From Malania oleifera (taxonomy: Eukaryota; Streptophyta; Magnoliopsida; Santalales; Ximeniaceae), in NCBI RefSeq assembly GCF_029873635.1, contig NC_080418.1:17321388-17385387 (forward strand): a stretch of DNA of 64,000 bases. The letters run 5' to 3'. Positions 1 to 11,594 of the stretch are shown piece after piece. Positions within the stretch are counted from its first letter, which is position 1; the number at the start of each line of letters is the position of its first letter. Position numbers and translations under genes: made by a program. The notes below the pieces were generated by a model. That model did no database searches, was not told the origin of the DNA, and was given only the letters and a program-made list of their open reading frames with translations.

Positions 1-1362
1 TTGGGATGACGATTTCAGGAAAGTCATAGTAAACTATTGTTGAGTTGTGTTTTTAAAGTGTAGGACCGAATCATGATTTAAGATAAAGATGTCAAGATAA
101 TGGTTAGATATGTAAATTTTAAGGAGAGGGTCCCTAAACCATGTTTATTGCCTTTTTCAGGATGGACCCTGGGGGTAGTAGTGCTCATGCGAGCGGCAGT
201 GAGGGTGCAGGGCCCTCAGGAGCAGACGGAGGTGATTCAGATGCCGTATTACGCAGTATAGCTCAGCGGGTCATGGCTAAGAATGCATGGAGCTCCAGGG
301 AGCAGGGAGGCCCATTTGCAGGCCATGGGTGTACGATAGAGAAATTCACCAAGATGAATCCTCCAGCATTTTCAGGAAAAGCTGATTCTGTAGTTGTCGA
401 AAACTAGATGCAGGAAATTAAGAAAGTATTGGCGATGCAGTAGTGCATGGAGGAGTAGAGGGTCTTATTTGCCACCTATAAGCTCACAGGAGAGACTAAG
501 AGATGGTGAACTGCTGTAAAACTATTGGAGGAACAGAGGTCAGTACCTATAGCCCTTGGTGCTGGTTTAGAGATTTTTTTTTTTTAACAGATACTTCCCG
601 GCCACTACCAGAGAAGCCAAAGTCGAGGAATTCCTAAATTTGAAGCAGGGACAACAATTAGTCCAGTAGTACGCGGTGAGGTTCATAGAGTTGTCCCGCT
701 TCACCTCGTATATCATTCCTGATGAGGCAAAGAAGACGAGATAGTTTGAAAGAGGTTTAAGGCAAGAAATATATAAGCAAGTAGCAATGTTGAAAGTTTA
801 GGACTTTGCGGAGTTGGTAAACAAAGTAGCCGTGGCAGAGGCCAGTGAGCGGATGGGTGCAGAGGAGCAAGGACAGAAGAAGGGATCCACACCTTTAGGT
901 TTTCAACAGGAATCGAGTCGGGGCCCGTGGAGGAGAGGTAATTATGGCATGGGTTAGAGGCAGGAAATGAGGGGCCATGAGGTTCAGGGTATACAGACCT
1001 ACCCTGTTTATCTAACATGTGGGAAGAGACACTTGGGAAATTGTCAAGTGGGGAGAGGCATCTGCTATTGTTGCGGAGGACTGGTACATGTAGTACGAGA
1101 TTGCCCTACTCCACCTGGTACCACTCTTGTTCCCAGACCTTACTGAGGAGGTTATCAGGCCCCCCTGTGGAGGCTAGCAAAGGAATATAGCCCCAGCGAG
1201 GGTTTATGCATTGACGCTAGGAAATGCTGAGACCGTAAGCGACGTCATGACACGTACCCTTGTTGCTTTATCATAGCAAGCTATTGTTTTATTTGATTCG
1301 GGTGCCACCCATTCCTTTGTGTCTACAGGATACGTTAAATTTTCTGGAGACGAGACACAATT
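1..1362 (+). mobile_element. Ty3/gypsy chromovirus fragment A (leader, gag, start of protease)
   Basis: This is the 5' interior of a gypsy element. Bases 1-160 match the leader of gypsy element B (5886 onward). The gag ATG lies at 162 in the context TTTTTCAGGATGGACCCT, which also precedes gag in B and D. Gag-type protein similarity follows (NPPAFSGKAD), then a zinc-knuckle region near 1010-1100 and the protease segment with the DSGATHSFV-type active site near 1298-1325. Similarity ends abruptly near 1362, where Sirevirus pol sequence begins. There is no LTR in the window for this copy. The element is broken in many places. Assignment to the Tekay/Del group rests on gag similarity and on the long LTRs of its relatives and is an inference. 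Confidence 0.85.
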
Positions 1363-1515
1363 AAGGAGATGTGACACTTGAGTTTGTATGAACAGATAAA
1401 CAATGGGCAGATATATTCACGAAACCACTTCTAGAGGATAGGTTTATCTAAATTAGACGTGAATTAGGCCTGATGCATAGTCAAGAAGTTGTCTAGAGTT
1501 ACATTAGACTACATA

Positions 1516-2151
1516 ATTAAGGGGGAGAATTGTAAATTAAAATTCACATTTGTTTAAAATTTTTCACAATTGACTAATTTGTTTTACATTTGGTATGAAA
1601 CTTAACAAATGGTTATTGCATGTTAAAGTTTTATGGATACATGACACATGTTGGTGCTCTTATAAACTTTTGGACTTTAATGGACCGATTTGCATATGTC
1701 TATGTATAATGCCACACTATTTATGTTCACATTGAAATTTGATTCAACAACACAAATATATATTAGAAAGGGGGAGAAGTAAATTGAGTAACACAGGGAG
1801 ATATTTTCCATAGTACAATCTTGAAACATAGAGGTTGAAATGTATTTTGATTGCAATTTTTTATATATTTTTTTGTTGATGTCAAAAGGGGGAGAAGTTA
1901 GTAAGCAAAAATGATTTTTCTTTTGTCAAAAAGGGAGAGAAGTAAGCAAAAAAAAAATTTTCTTTGAAACAAAGGGGGAGAAGTATATACTAGCAAAAAT
2001 ATTGCATATTCTATGATGTGTATGAACTTCATTGTGTGTAAACCATTTTGCTATATTTTTGAATCCTAAATTATGTATTATCTTATGGGGAACCTTGTTA
2101 GGCATAACTTATTTTTACTCGTGTGTTTGTCATCATCAAAAGGGGGGAGAT
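1516..2151 (+). repeat. Multiple polypurine-tract array of the Sirevirus
   Basis: Six polypurine tracts resembling AAAGGGGGAGAAG occur at about 1516-1529, 1767-1779, 1884-1897, 1928-1942, 1971-1983 and 2138-2151. The last one directly precedes the LTR. Such repeated tracts between pol and the 3' LTR are characteristic of Sireviruses. Confidence 0.85.
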
Positions 2152-3770
2152 TGTTGACTCTATGAATCCAATCCTGTTTTGATAATGACAAATCACTTGG
2201 TATTTGACCTATGCAATTGAGTTTGTGAATAGGATCATAAGTTAGAATGCACGAATGGTAAGTGTGATATGGAAGCCATGAGGAATCTAGAGAACATACC
2301 ACTTGGCTCAATCCATGGAACTAGAAGAGTAGAAGAATGAAGATGCAAGCGTTAAGTTCAAGATCTTCAATGGGAATGGGTATTTAGAATTGAATGTATT
2401 TACATATTTCATATGATTTGATTTGAAACTCAAATATACCTTAGACAGACGTTAGGACTCATGCATTTCATGAAAGACTCATTTACATTAGTTCTAAGTT
2501 GAATAAATTTTTGAGGCAAGTTTTAGAGGTCTCGTCGATGAACCCCATGACCTCATTAACAAATGTATAAACGCCACTCGGTGATGAGCAATTTTGTCTC
2601 GTTGACGAAAAAAATACTAAGAGCCCAAAAATTTTAGACAGTGCTCTCGTCAACGAACTCATGGCCTCGTTGACGAATGAGTATTGTACACTTGTCGACG
2701 AATGTGCCCATTTGTCGATGAAGGTCGTGGCACAGAATGACTGTTCAGCATAGACACAGACGTAAAATCTTTATTTTTAAATGATCCAAAGGCTAGAATT
2801 TGATCAGAACCCGAGAACTCTTCTAAAATTAGCCTAAAAACCCTAGTGCCTCACTTTTTTGCACATATATTGGAAGCCTTGATTTTTTGCACACCTCTTG
2901 AGAGCATTAAACACACTGCTAAGCTCTAACCTGCGATTTCAAAGCATTCACATCAAATATAAGTTTGGGTTACGTTGATTTTCAAAAGGCGTTCCAGCAA
3001 ATATTGTGCAAACAACTTGATTATTAAGGTTTGATAATTAAACTAATTGTTTGCTTATTCTCAAAGACTTTTTCCTCTCACAAATTTTTTCTTGAATATT
3101 TTTTTTTTAAGAGATTGATCTTGAGTTGTTAATTATATATACATTTTGTGAAAGATCATTATTTGAGAAAAGTTGTTGTCAAAGTTTCAAATCTTCGAAA
3201 AACTATCAAGTTTATTATTTATTCAAAGATTTCATCTTAGCATAATTATTGTTAAAAAATATCTGATTTAATATTCTAGAGAAAACATATTGACTTAGTA
3301 TTTTGATAAAGACTATATTTTTTTTTATCTTTACTGAAAATCAATTGTCCAAGTAATTTTTGTGAAGATCATACATTTGATTTAGATTTATGAACTATAC
3401 ATGCTATTCAAATAATTTTATAAAAACCGTATAGTTGATTAGATCATTGGAGCATCTTTGTCCTACATATTTTATATAACAATCACTCCTCACGTATTTC
3501 AAGAAATATCATTGAATATTATACTCACACATTGAGCTTCAACTTTTATCATATGAGTATGTATTAGGTTTCTATTGTACTCACTAGATTTGTGTACAAG
3601 CATTTGAATTTTTACAGAAATTGTAATTTTATTTTGTATTTACTGTTTGGGTAGTGAACCGGGCATTTAGATTGTAAGTTTGTAATTATAGTTTTCAAAA
3701 TTAGAACTTAAAGGACTTAATTTTTGAAAATACCCAATTCACCCTCCATTTGGGATAACACCGTATTTCA
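2152..3770 (+). mobile_element. 3' LTR of the Sirevirus
   Basis: The LTR begins TGTTGACTC immediately after a polypurine tract and ends ...TATTTCA. Near its end it carries CCCAATTCACCCTCC, which matches the end of the Sirevirus LTRs at 8909-11035 (inverted) and 37400-39605. It is about 1.6 kb long. A cluster of GTCGAC-type palindromes lies at 2528-2730, upstream of a TATA-like stretch near 2865. Confidence 0.85.
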
Positions 3771-4044
3771 CATTATATATATGTAAATTATCTGGGAAAT
3801 TTGATGTTTAAATTGAGAAAAACCCTGGAAACATATTTATTTTTATTTTTTAGGGAAAATATAATCTTCACAGACAGTCAGCATATTACAGAATAGCACT
3901 CACTTGTATCGCATGAGTATAAATACTTTATTACAAATATTAGTGTGTCAGATTATTTTGTGGTCACACAGATCAAGCATGTTTTTATAACAAATTTTTA
4001 GATCAATAAACAGTACATAACTATGATATTTTCAGTATATTGTG

Positions 4045-4345
4045 ATAATTCAGTCAACCCAGATGCCATGATGATTCAGCCAGCCCAGATGTCGTGTTAA
4101 TTTAGCTGGCTTAGATGCCGTGATAATTCAGCAGGCTCAGATGCCGTGCGAGCCCAGATGTCGTGTTAATTTAGTTGGCCCAGATGCCATGATAATTCAG
4201 CAGGCCCAGATGCCGTGCGAGCCCAGATGTCGTGTTAATTTAGCTGGCCCAGATGCTGTGATAATCCAACTGGCCCAAATGCCGTGATATTTTAGCCGGC
4301 CCAAATGCCATGATATTTCAGCCAGCCCAGATGCCGTGATTAGAT
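4045..4345 (+). repeat. 26-bp tandem array in the gypsy B 5' LTR
   Basis: About eleven degenerate copies of a 26-bp unit built around CCAGATGCCGTGATAATTCAG. The same array, with fewer copies, lies at 15702-15935 in the 3' LTR. Confidence 0.85.
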
Positions 4346-4732
4346 ATATTTATAACAGTTTGTTAAGAAACATTATTATGACAGCTTTTACACAAAACCA
4401 TGAAACAGTTATATTATAGTTATTTATGAAATGTACTATATGATAGTAGAACCTGAATGACTTAGTTTAGTTTCAAAGCACGGTACTGTAGCTATCAGTT
4501 CATATTAGTGCCACCATACGTCTCAGATAGAGTGTTGGTGAATGGATAGTTGATTAAGCTCAGTGTAGTAATGTGCTCCCCTGGTAGTCCGAACCAAGCT
4601 GGGCAAACCAGTCGTACTTACAGATGAGTCTTAGCATGGTAGGCCAACCATTGCTAGGTCCCACCTAAGAGCTGCACAACCAAATCATATAGGGGTAATA
4701 CATGATATTAGCTAGCTATCCATCTAGGGGTG

Positions 4733-5110
4733 AGTTTCAGTATTATACAGATATGGCAAATCATTTATATGCATATAGAAATTTCAGTATTATACAATTA
4801 TAGCAGACGATTTATATGCATACAGAAATTTCAGTATTATACAAATATAACAGACAGTTTATATGCATATAGAAATTTAAGTATTATACAGATGTAACAG
4901 ACGATTTATATGCATATAGGAATTTTAGTATTATACAGTTATAGCAGATGATTTATATGCATATAGAAATTTCAGTATTACACAGTTATAGCATACGATT
5001 TATATGCATATAGAAATTTCAGTATTACACAGTTATAGCAGACGATTTATATGCATACAGAAATTTCAATATTATACAGATATAACAGACGATTTATATG
5101 CATACATAAA
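4733..5110 (+). repeat. 47-bp tandem array in the gypsy B 5' LTR
   Basis: About eight copies of a 47-bp unit containing ATTTCAGTATTATACAG and GATTTATATGCATA. The matching array in the 3' LTR is at about 16330-16715. Confidence 0.85.
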
Positions 5111-6072
5111 TTTATTATGACACAGAACGTTATGTTGAAATTGAAATATGATTTCTTCAGACTTATACAGAACAGATTTTTCCATGACTTATCAGTACAG
5201 TAAATTATGTTATAGTTAATTATGTACAATATATGTGTGCAACACAATAGAACTTATGTGCCACACACTGATGCTAATCTATCCCACTTACTAAAAGGTG
5301 TCTCACCCCAGAATTCAAACATTTCAGGGAACCCAGATGGACGAGCGAAGCGAGCTCCGAGATAAAGGAGGTTTTAGTACTGCCTTAGTTGTAGGGTAAG
5401 TATTTGAGTTAGAAGAGGGATTTTGTGTAAGTCCCTAGAATATTCTATGGATTTTTGGGGATGTATATGTATAATTATGAAGTTAGTAGGACTCTGGTAT
5501 TGTGTATAAGATCCAAGTAGATCATGTTTTCCGTTGTACAGTTGATATGAATTTATGAACAGGTATATCCCCAGTACCCCACTTGGGTCCGGGTTGACTT
5601 TGTTTATAGTTTGTGGTATCAAAGATTATTAAGTAAAATGGAAAATATATATATAGCCAGAATTTTCGGGGCATTACAATGTGGTCTCAGAGCCTAGGTT
5701 GCTAGATTCTGTGGACTTTAGTGCACAGCGGAAAGCAATACCAAACTATAGGAATATATTTTGAAGAAGATAGGAAATAAGTACAATAGGATTTTAGTGA
5801 GTCGATGTTGGAAGTTAAGATGAGAATTTAGGGTTTTGTTTCGCAGTCTGGAGGTAGGAACTTCGCGGTGGTTTCTGTGATTTTCCTGGAATGATGATTT
5901 TAGGAAAACCATGGTAAACTATCGTCGGATTTTGTTTCTAAATTGCAGGACTAAATCTTAAATTGAGAATAAGGACGTTAGGTTAATTGGTTATATGAGG
6001 GTTTTAGTTAGATAAATGTATTAGTCATGTTATGAAGTTAGAATTCTAAGATTATAATGTTCTATTTTCAGG

Positions 6073-7500
6073 ATGGACCCTGAGAATGATAATACGAATG
6101 TTGGTGGGGGTAATGAAGCAGACCCTTCCAGTATGGGCGGCGGTGATTCTGATACAATCCTACGCAGCGTTGCTCAGTAGGTTATGACTGAGATAGCATG
6201 GAGTTCTAGGGAGCAAGGATGCTCGTCAGTGGACCATGGCTGCACTATAAAGCAGTTCACCAGGATGAATCCTTCGACATTTTCAAGGAGTGCAGACCCG
6301 ATTGTGGCTAAGAGCTAGGTCCAAAAGATTGAGAAGATACTAATAGTGTTGCACTGCATTGATGAACAAAGAGTTCTGTATGCCATATTCAAACTGATAG
6401 GAGAGGCTGAGCGTTGGTGGTTTGCTGTAAGACTCTTGGAGGAGCAGAGACTAGTACCTGTAGCCATGACTTGGAGCCAATTTAAAGAGATGTTTTTTTA
6501 TCAATATTTCCTCGCCAGTACTAGAGAAGCTAAAATGGAGGAGTTCTTGAATCTGACCTAGGGCCACCTAATACTTCAGCAGTACGGGGTAAATTTTGTT
6601 GAGCTATCCCACTTTGCCCCGTACATAGTCCCTGATGAGGCAAAGAATGCAAGAAAATTTGAGAGAGGTTTAAGGTAAGAAATCTATGAGCAAGTGACAG
6701 TTTTGAAGGTGTAGGATTTTGCATAATTGGTAGATAGGGTCACCGTAGCAGAGATGAGCAGGCAGAGGGGTGTCGAGATACAAAGTCAGAGGAAGAGGCC
6801 TACTTCTCTTGGATTTCAAGTGGGTACTAGCCAGGGCCTATGGAGGAGAGGTAGATACAGCGGGGGACAGAAACAAGAGATGGGAAGTCGTGGGCTTCAA
6901 GGCGAGCAGACTTATTTTATTTGCCGTAGATGTGGTAGGAGGCACGTGGGAGAGTGCTCGATAGGGAGGAGTGTCTGCTATTAGTGTGGTAAACTAGGTC
7001 ACTTGGCACGAGATTATTGTGCATAGCCGAGCAATGCTCCCGTTCCCAGACAATTCTGGGGAAACAATTAGTCACCCCGAGGTAGCTAGTAAAGGAATAC
7101 CGTGCAAGCGCGGGTCTACGCATTGACACCAAGAGATGCTGAGGTGGCTGACGATGTGGTGACAAGTATTATTACCATGCTTTCAATTAAATCTATTATT
7201 TTATTTAATTCAAGGGCCACACACTTTTTTGTATCTACGGGTATATCAAGTTATGTGGGGTTGAAACTCAGTTGCTAGACACCAAATTATCAGTAGCCAC
7301 ACTGCTAGGATTAGTAGTGAGGTGTCAAAGGGTACTTAAAGGGTATCTAGTGAATATTCAAGGGAGAGTGCTACCAGATGACCTCGTAATGTTAGATATA
7401 CATGGATTCGATATGATATTGGCAATCGACTGGTTAGCCGCCAACTATGCCAGCATCAACTGTCATCAGAAAGAGGTGGTATTCAGACCTTCTGGGGAGT
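6073..7500 (+). pseudogene. gag and protease region of gypsy B
   Basis: Gag similarity runs from the ATG at 6073 (TTTTCAGGATGGACCCT context). It includes the [13 protein letters not shown] segment, and then a CCHC-like zinc knuckle near 6920-7010 (ICRRCGRRHVGECS). The aspartic protease region follows, recognisable from its C-terminal half at 7380-7500 (LDIHGFDMILAIDWLAANYASINCH). In an intact relative this would make the virus-like particle protein and the maturation protease. The region is broken several times and is not translatable as a whole. Confidence 0.8.
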
Positions 7501-8319
7501 AGGAGTTTAGATTTTTGGGTCGCGCATGCGTTCCTCACCACAGCTTGTAGTGTATCGAAGAATAATAGCATTTAAATAATAAAGAGGGAGAGAAATGGAA
7601 TCAATAACTAAAGGAGGCAGTAGACTTCGTCGACGAATACAGGGATTTGTCGACGAAGGTTTTCAGGATCTCGTCAACGAGGTCCCGTCTCGTTGACAAG
7701 AAAATATCGAGCGAAGGATTGGGCTGCTTTGAATTTCATCAACGATGGGTAAGGTTTGTCGATGAATTTAATGAAGGACTCGTCGACGAGGTGACGTGTC
7801 TCATCTACGAATCTGGCCCTATAGGTAGTGAAAAATTGGATTTTTATCACATTTTCAGGCTTCTCTCTCTCTCTCTCTCCTACGGTCTCTCTCACTTCTC
7901 TCTTCGATTTTGGCCTCACCAATCACCGGATCAACGATCCAAAGCCACCACGACACTCCTGGTGAATTTCTCTGTAAGTCTGCCGGAGCGGATTGTTGGT
8001 GAAACGAAGTTGGATTTCATCTCAAATTCAGGGTAAGACCTTTTAGTCCATTTTTGGCCTTATGATAGTTATAGGAAATGATGTAGGCGAAAGAATACTG
8101 ATATTCTGTTATGGAAAATGTTGTTTTCAAGGTGTTATGTAGGAGGCTTTGTGAGTGTTAGGCTAGTAAACCATAGGGGCTTTTCAGTAGTCAGGTAAGA
8201 GAAATATGCTATGCTACGTAATTTTAAAATATTATGCAGTTTATTAAATTATGAAAATTATGTATTAAAGTATGGTGTGGCTTGAAAATATGAATATAGT
8301 ACGGAGATATGTTTTATAA

Positions 8320-8470
8320 ATTTCAGTATCATGATTTTATGAATTTCAGTACCATGATTATACGAATTCTAGTGCCATGATTATACGAACTTCAGTACCA
8401 TGATATACGAATTTCAGTACTATAATTATGAAGTTATCAGTGTTATGATTATACAGTTCTCAGCATTATG
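8320..8470 (+). repeat. 23-bp tandem array in the solo LTR
   Basis: Six or so degenerate copies of a 23-bp unit (AATTTCAGTACCATGATTAT plus three bases) lie downstream of the CT-rich leader. The position parallels the arrays in the gypsy B LTRs, but the unit differs. Confidence 0.75.
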
Positions 8471-8908
8471 ACGTATGAATTATAGTTACAGTTTATGCAG
8501 CATCATGGTTATTACAGTTATTTCAAAATCATGGTAAATCAGATAGTGTATATAGAGATATACTATATAAAATCAGACCCTGTTGGACTATGCAGTTACA
8601 GAGCACAGTACCGTTGCTACAGATATTATGTTATGTTATGAGTGCAACCACCTATTTAGATAATACGTGGTAGTAGGTCGATCACTTAGGCCCTTGACGT
8701 GGACAGGCTCCCCATCAAATATGGGTTGAGGTGGGCAGATCAGACCGATGGAGTATAGTGATATACCATGGTCGGCCAGCCAGTGCAGATCCCGCCTATG
8801 GGCCGCACAATATTGTCATAAGGGGTTAAATCATGATACACAGTTATCCATAGGGAAAGTTTTTAGTTACTATTACATATATACAGATTTACAGATAGGG
8901 AACATACG

Positions 8909-11035
8909 TGAAATTAGGATAGCTTCCCAAGAGGGGGGTGAATTGGGAATTTAAAAACTTTCTTTTCAATTCCTTTTAAGAATACTTAACTTCTTTTATT
9001 GTTTAACCAATTCTTTTACTTGTTTGTTTAATTTATCAAACACACAATAACTTGGTTTCTTTTATACAATCAACAACACAAGTACTTAAACAACTAAATC
9101 ACCAATCAACCTTTCAATCAACCACACTATCCAAACTAATCAAACACAATTTGAAAGCAAACAACCAAACCAAAATTAGTAGTAAGAAATTAGGATGGTT
9201 GTTTGTTTATGTATGCCTTATAAATATGAATCAAGCCCTGTAGTTGAATGAAATGCCTGTTAAAATAAATTTGCTTCTTTTATATGATTTACAACCACAC
9301 ATCCACACTCTTCCCAAAATTCAGAATTCAAGTAAACTCTTAGTTAATTTTATTTGGGTGTTTTAACCAAGTAACGTACACCCGTATGGTTTCCACAAAG
9401 TATGGTTTAGCTAACGTACTCCCTTTTGGTTTCGGCAACCCAAATCAAAATTAAACTTTAAGTTTGTTTGATTTCCAAATATATGTAGTGTATATGATTT
9501 CAAACTTAAACCATCCACGCAATATAAATATGTTGAAAATAAAGAGTAAGGGAAAGAGAGAGTGAGACACAAGATTTTACGAGGTTCGGCTTCAACAAAG
9601 CCTACGTCCTCGCCTTTGGAAAAACCACTAAAGGATTCACTAAACCTGTTCCTTTACCGAGTGGAACAATACCTTTACACACTCCTTCAGAAGGCTAGAG
9701 CAGCACCTCTCTAAGCGATAATCCCTCGCCTAGCCAACGATCTAGAAAACCTGGAATCGTCACAATCTACAAGAATATAATATAAATTCTACGCACAAAA
9801 AATACTCCCAAAATTTAGAGCAGGTTGTACAAATTGAGATGTAAATTGTACTTCAAAAAACCAAAGCAAAATAGAATATATGAAGCTCTAAAGTTTTTAG
9901 AAGTCACCAATGGTTCGTTTAAAAGAGAAATGGAATTGCAACCCGGAACCAAACTTTGATATTTTCAATCTACCAAAATTGTAGAATTCCTCTCCAGCAA
10001 AAGATGTGAGCAAAGAAGAACTTCAGAAGAATTTCAGCACAAGATGAATTTCAAATTTTTTCTCATTTCTCTCTTTTCTTGTGTTTTCTGTATTGTGTTT
10101 TTTTCATTACCCAAAGAGGTATTTATAGGCAATTTAAAAGATCAACTTCCACGTCAAATTAGGTAAACTTTGAAAAAACATTTAATTTGTTGACTAAATT
10201 TTGAATTTCAAAATTTTGAAAGATTAACATTCACATCAAATCAGGTAAACTTTGAAAAAACATTAAAATTGTTGACTAAATTTTGAAAGATGTTGTCCAT
10301 ATCAAATTAGGTAAATTTTGAAAAAACATTAAATTGTTGATTAAATTTTGAAAGATGTTGTCCATATCAAATTAGGTAAACTTTGAAAAAACATTAAATT
10401 GTTGATTAAATTTTAAAATTCAAAATTTTAAAAGAAGCTTCCGATTGAGATCTAAAATTTGCTCACGTGGCAGTCGTCTGCCACGACATGGCAGTCATCT
10501 GTCATAGTTAAAATTTAAACCCAAAATACTTTTATTAAACACTTTAACTTACCAGTCGTCTGTCCATAGACAGACAGTCATCTATCGTGCTTATCAGAAA
10601 CTTACTTTTTTTATTTTGAACACTTTCCTTCCTTTAAGACCTTTGTTACTTTAATTTCAAAAACATGTTTTAAACTCTTTAAAATAAAGTGTTTCTTAGT
10701 TTCTTTTGTTTTTATAAGAGCTTCACATATCTAAATGACATTTGGTTTTGAAGTACTTACAATAGTTCTTCTAATTATGGTCTTCTTAAATCCTTCACCC
10801 TCCTTCAGCCTTTTGAGAATCACTTTTGACTTTGGGTTTGTTTGCCCTTATGCTTCTTCATTTGTCATTCATTACCTTCAATATTCTGAGGAGCTTTCAC
10901 TAGAATAACATTGAACTTCAACTTATCAACCTTGAGAGTTCTTTTACCTAAAACACATCACTTAACATCATATGTTAAAGCATCCTTCATTTTGTTATCA
11001 TCAAAACAGGATTGAAAAGTCCAGTTAAGTCAACA
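8909..11035 (-). mobile_element. Sirevirus solo LTR, minus strand, nested in the gypsy solo LTR
   Basis: Read on the minus strand it begins TGTTGACTTAACTGG and ends ATCCTAATTTCA, with the Sirevirus end motif CCCAATTCACCCCCC. It is flanked by the direct duplication ATACG (8904-8908 and 11036-11040). It is 2127 bp long with no interior sequence. It carries a roughly 65-bp tandem array (10138-10432). It is the youngest of the four insertions stacked here (D, then B, then the gypsy solo LTR, then this). Confidence 0.92.
10138..10432 (-). repeat. 65-bp tandem array in the Sirevirus LTR
   Basis: About four copies of a roughly 65-bp AT-rich unit containing CAAATTAGGTAAACTTTGAA. The last two copies are nearly identical. 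It is followed at 10466-10590 by short palindromic repeats of the GGCAGTCGTCTGCC type. Confidence 0.8.
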
Positions 11036-11594
11036 ATACGTATGTACACTAGAAGTATTTTGGATAATAACCTACACTACTGTTATGGTAAGCAACGTGG
11101 AAAGAGTGGTGGATTTTATTACTTAAACTGTATTTACATATTCAGTTATACATGAATATATGAAAACATATTTTCATAATGTTGTAGCTCATTTGCCACA
11201 CACTAGTGATAGCATATTTCGTCTTACTGAGTGTTGGCTCATCCCAGTGTTGAATCATTTTTCAGGTGATCCAGGTAGGCGAGCGGACTAGGCTCGCAGA
11301 TAGAGGGGCTTCAGTAGTGCCCTGTCAGTAGAGAATGAGCATATTTTTGGGAATGTTTTTGTATAGCCCTCACCAGTTGAGGATATTTTGGGAACAGTGA
11401 TATATGTAAATTATGGGAAACCTGTTAGCACTCTGGTATTGTATATAATTATATATGGATATGTTTATTTGATTTATGCTTCTTGCTTCTTAGGTTAATG
11501 ATTGGGTTTTCCCTAGTATGGTATCAGAGCATGAAGAGTGTCATTGTAAAAAAAAAAAAAAAAACATGGAAATTAAGCAGGTCGTTACACAGCT

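Larger units (their letters stand above)
1363..3770 (+). mobile_element. Sirevirus-type Ty1/copia element, 3' end only
   Basis: The piece starts inside the RNase H end of pol (protein reading GDVTLEF, then [13 protein letters not shown], at 1363-1490). It continues through a non-coding spacer with repeated polypurine tracts and ends with a 3' LTR. Multiple polypurine tracts of the AAAGGGGGAGAAG kind are a known hallmark of Sireviruses. The 5' end, gag and most of pol are absent; the left edge abuts gypsy A and the right edge abuts a truncated gypsy B LTR. Fossil. Confidence 0.85.
3771..5678 (+). mobile_element. 5' LTR of gypsy B (left part missing)
   Basis: It matches the 3' LTR from about 15537 to 17208 and ends GGGGCATTACA just before the primer-binding site. 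It contains a 26-bp tandem array (4045-4345), a hairpin at 4684-4706, a 47-bp tandem array (4733-5110) and the shared core word at 5290-5309. Confidence 0.9.
7546..11589 (+). mobile_element. Gypsy solo LTR inserted in element B
   Basis: It begins TGTAGTGTATCG, ends GGTCGTTACA, and is flanked by the direct 5-bp duplication CAGCT (7541-7545 and 11590-11594). Without its own nested insert it is about 1.9 kb. It contains palindromic TCGTCGACGA clusters (7625-7800), a CT-rich leader (7861-7880), a 23-bp tandem array (8320-8470), an exon-like block (8143-8194) and the shared LTR core word at 11226-11245. There is no internal region. A solo LTR normally arises by recombination between the two LTRs of one element. 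Confidence 0.9.

Noticed and set aside
4045-4345. Possible satellite or centromeric repeat
   Set aside because: The 26-bp array is confined to the LTR and reappears at the same place in the paired LTR.
4733-5110. Evenly repeated 47-bp units that might suggest a CRISPR-like array
   Set aside because: The units abut without unique spacers, occur in both LTRs of one element, and the genome is a plant's.
7647-8036. 129-residue open frame with repeated VDE-like residues
   Set aside because: It lies in the solo LTR and its repeats come from the TCGTCGACGA palindromes and the CT run; no domain is visible.
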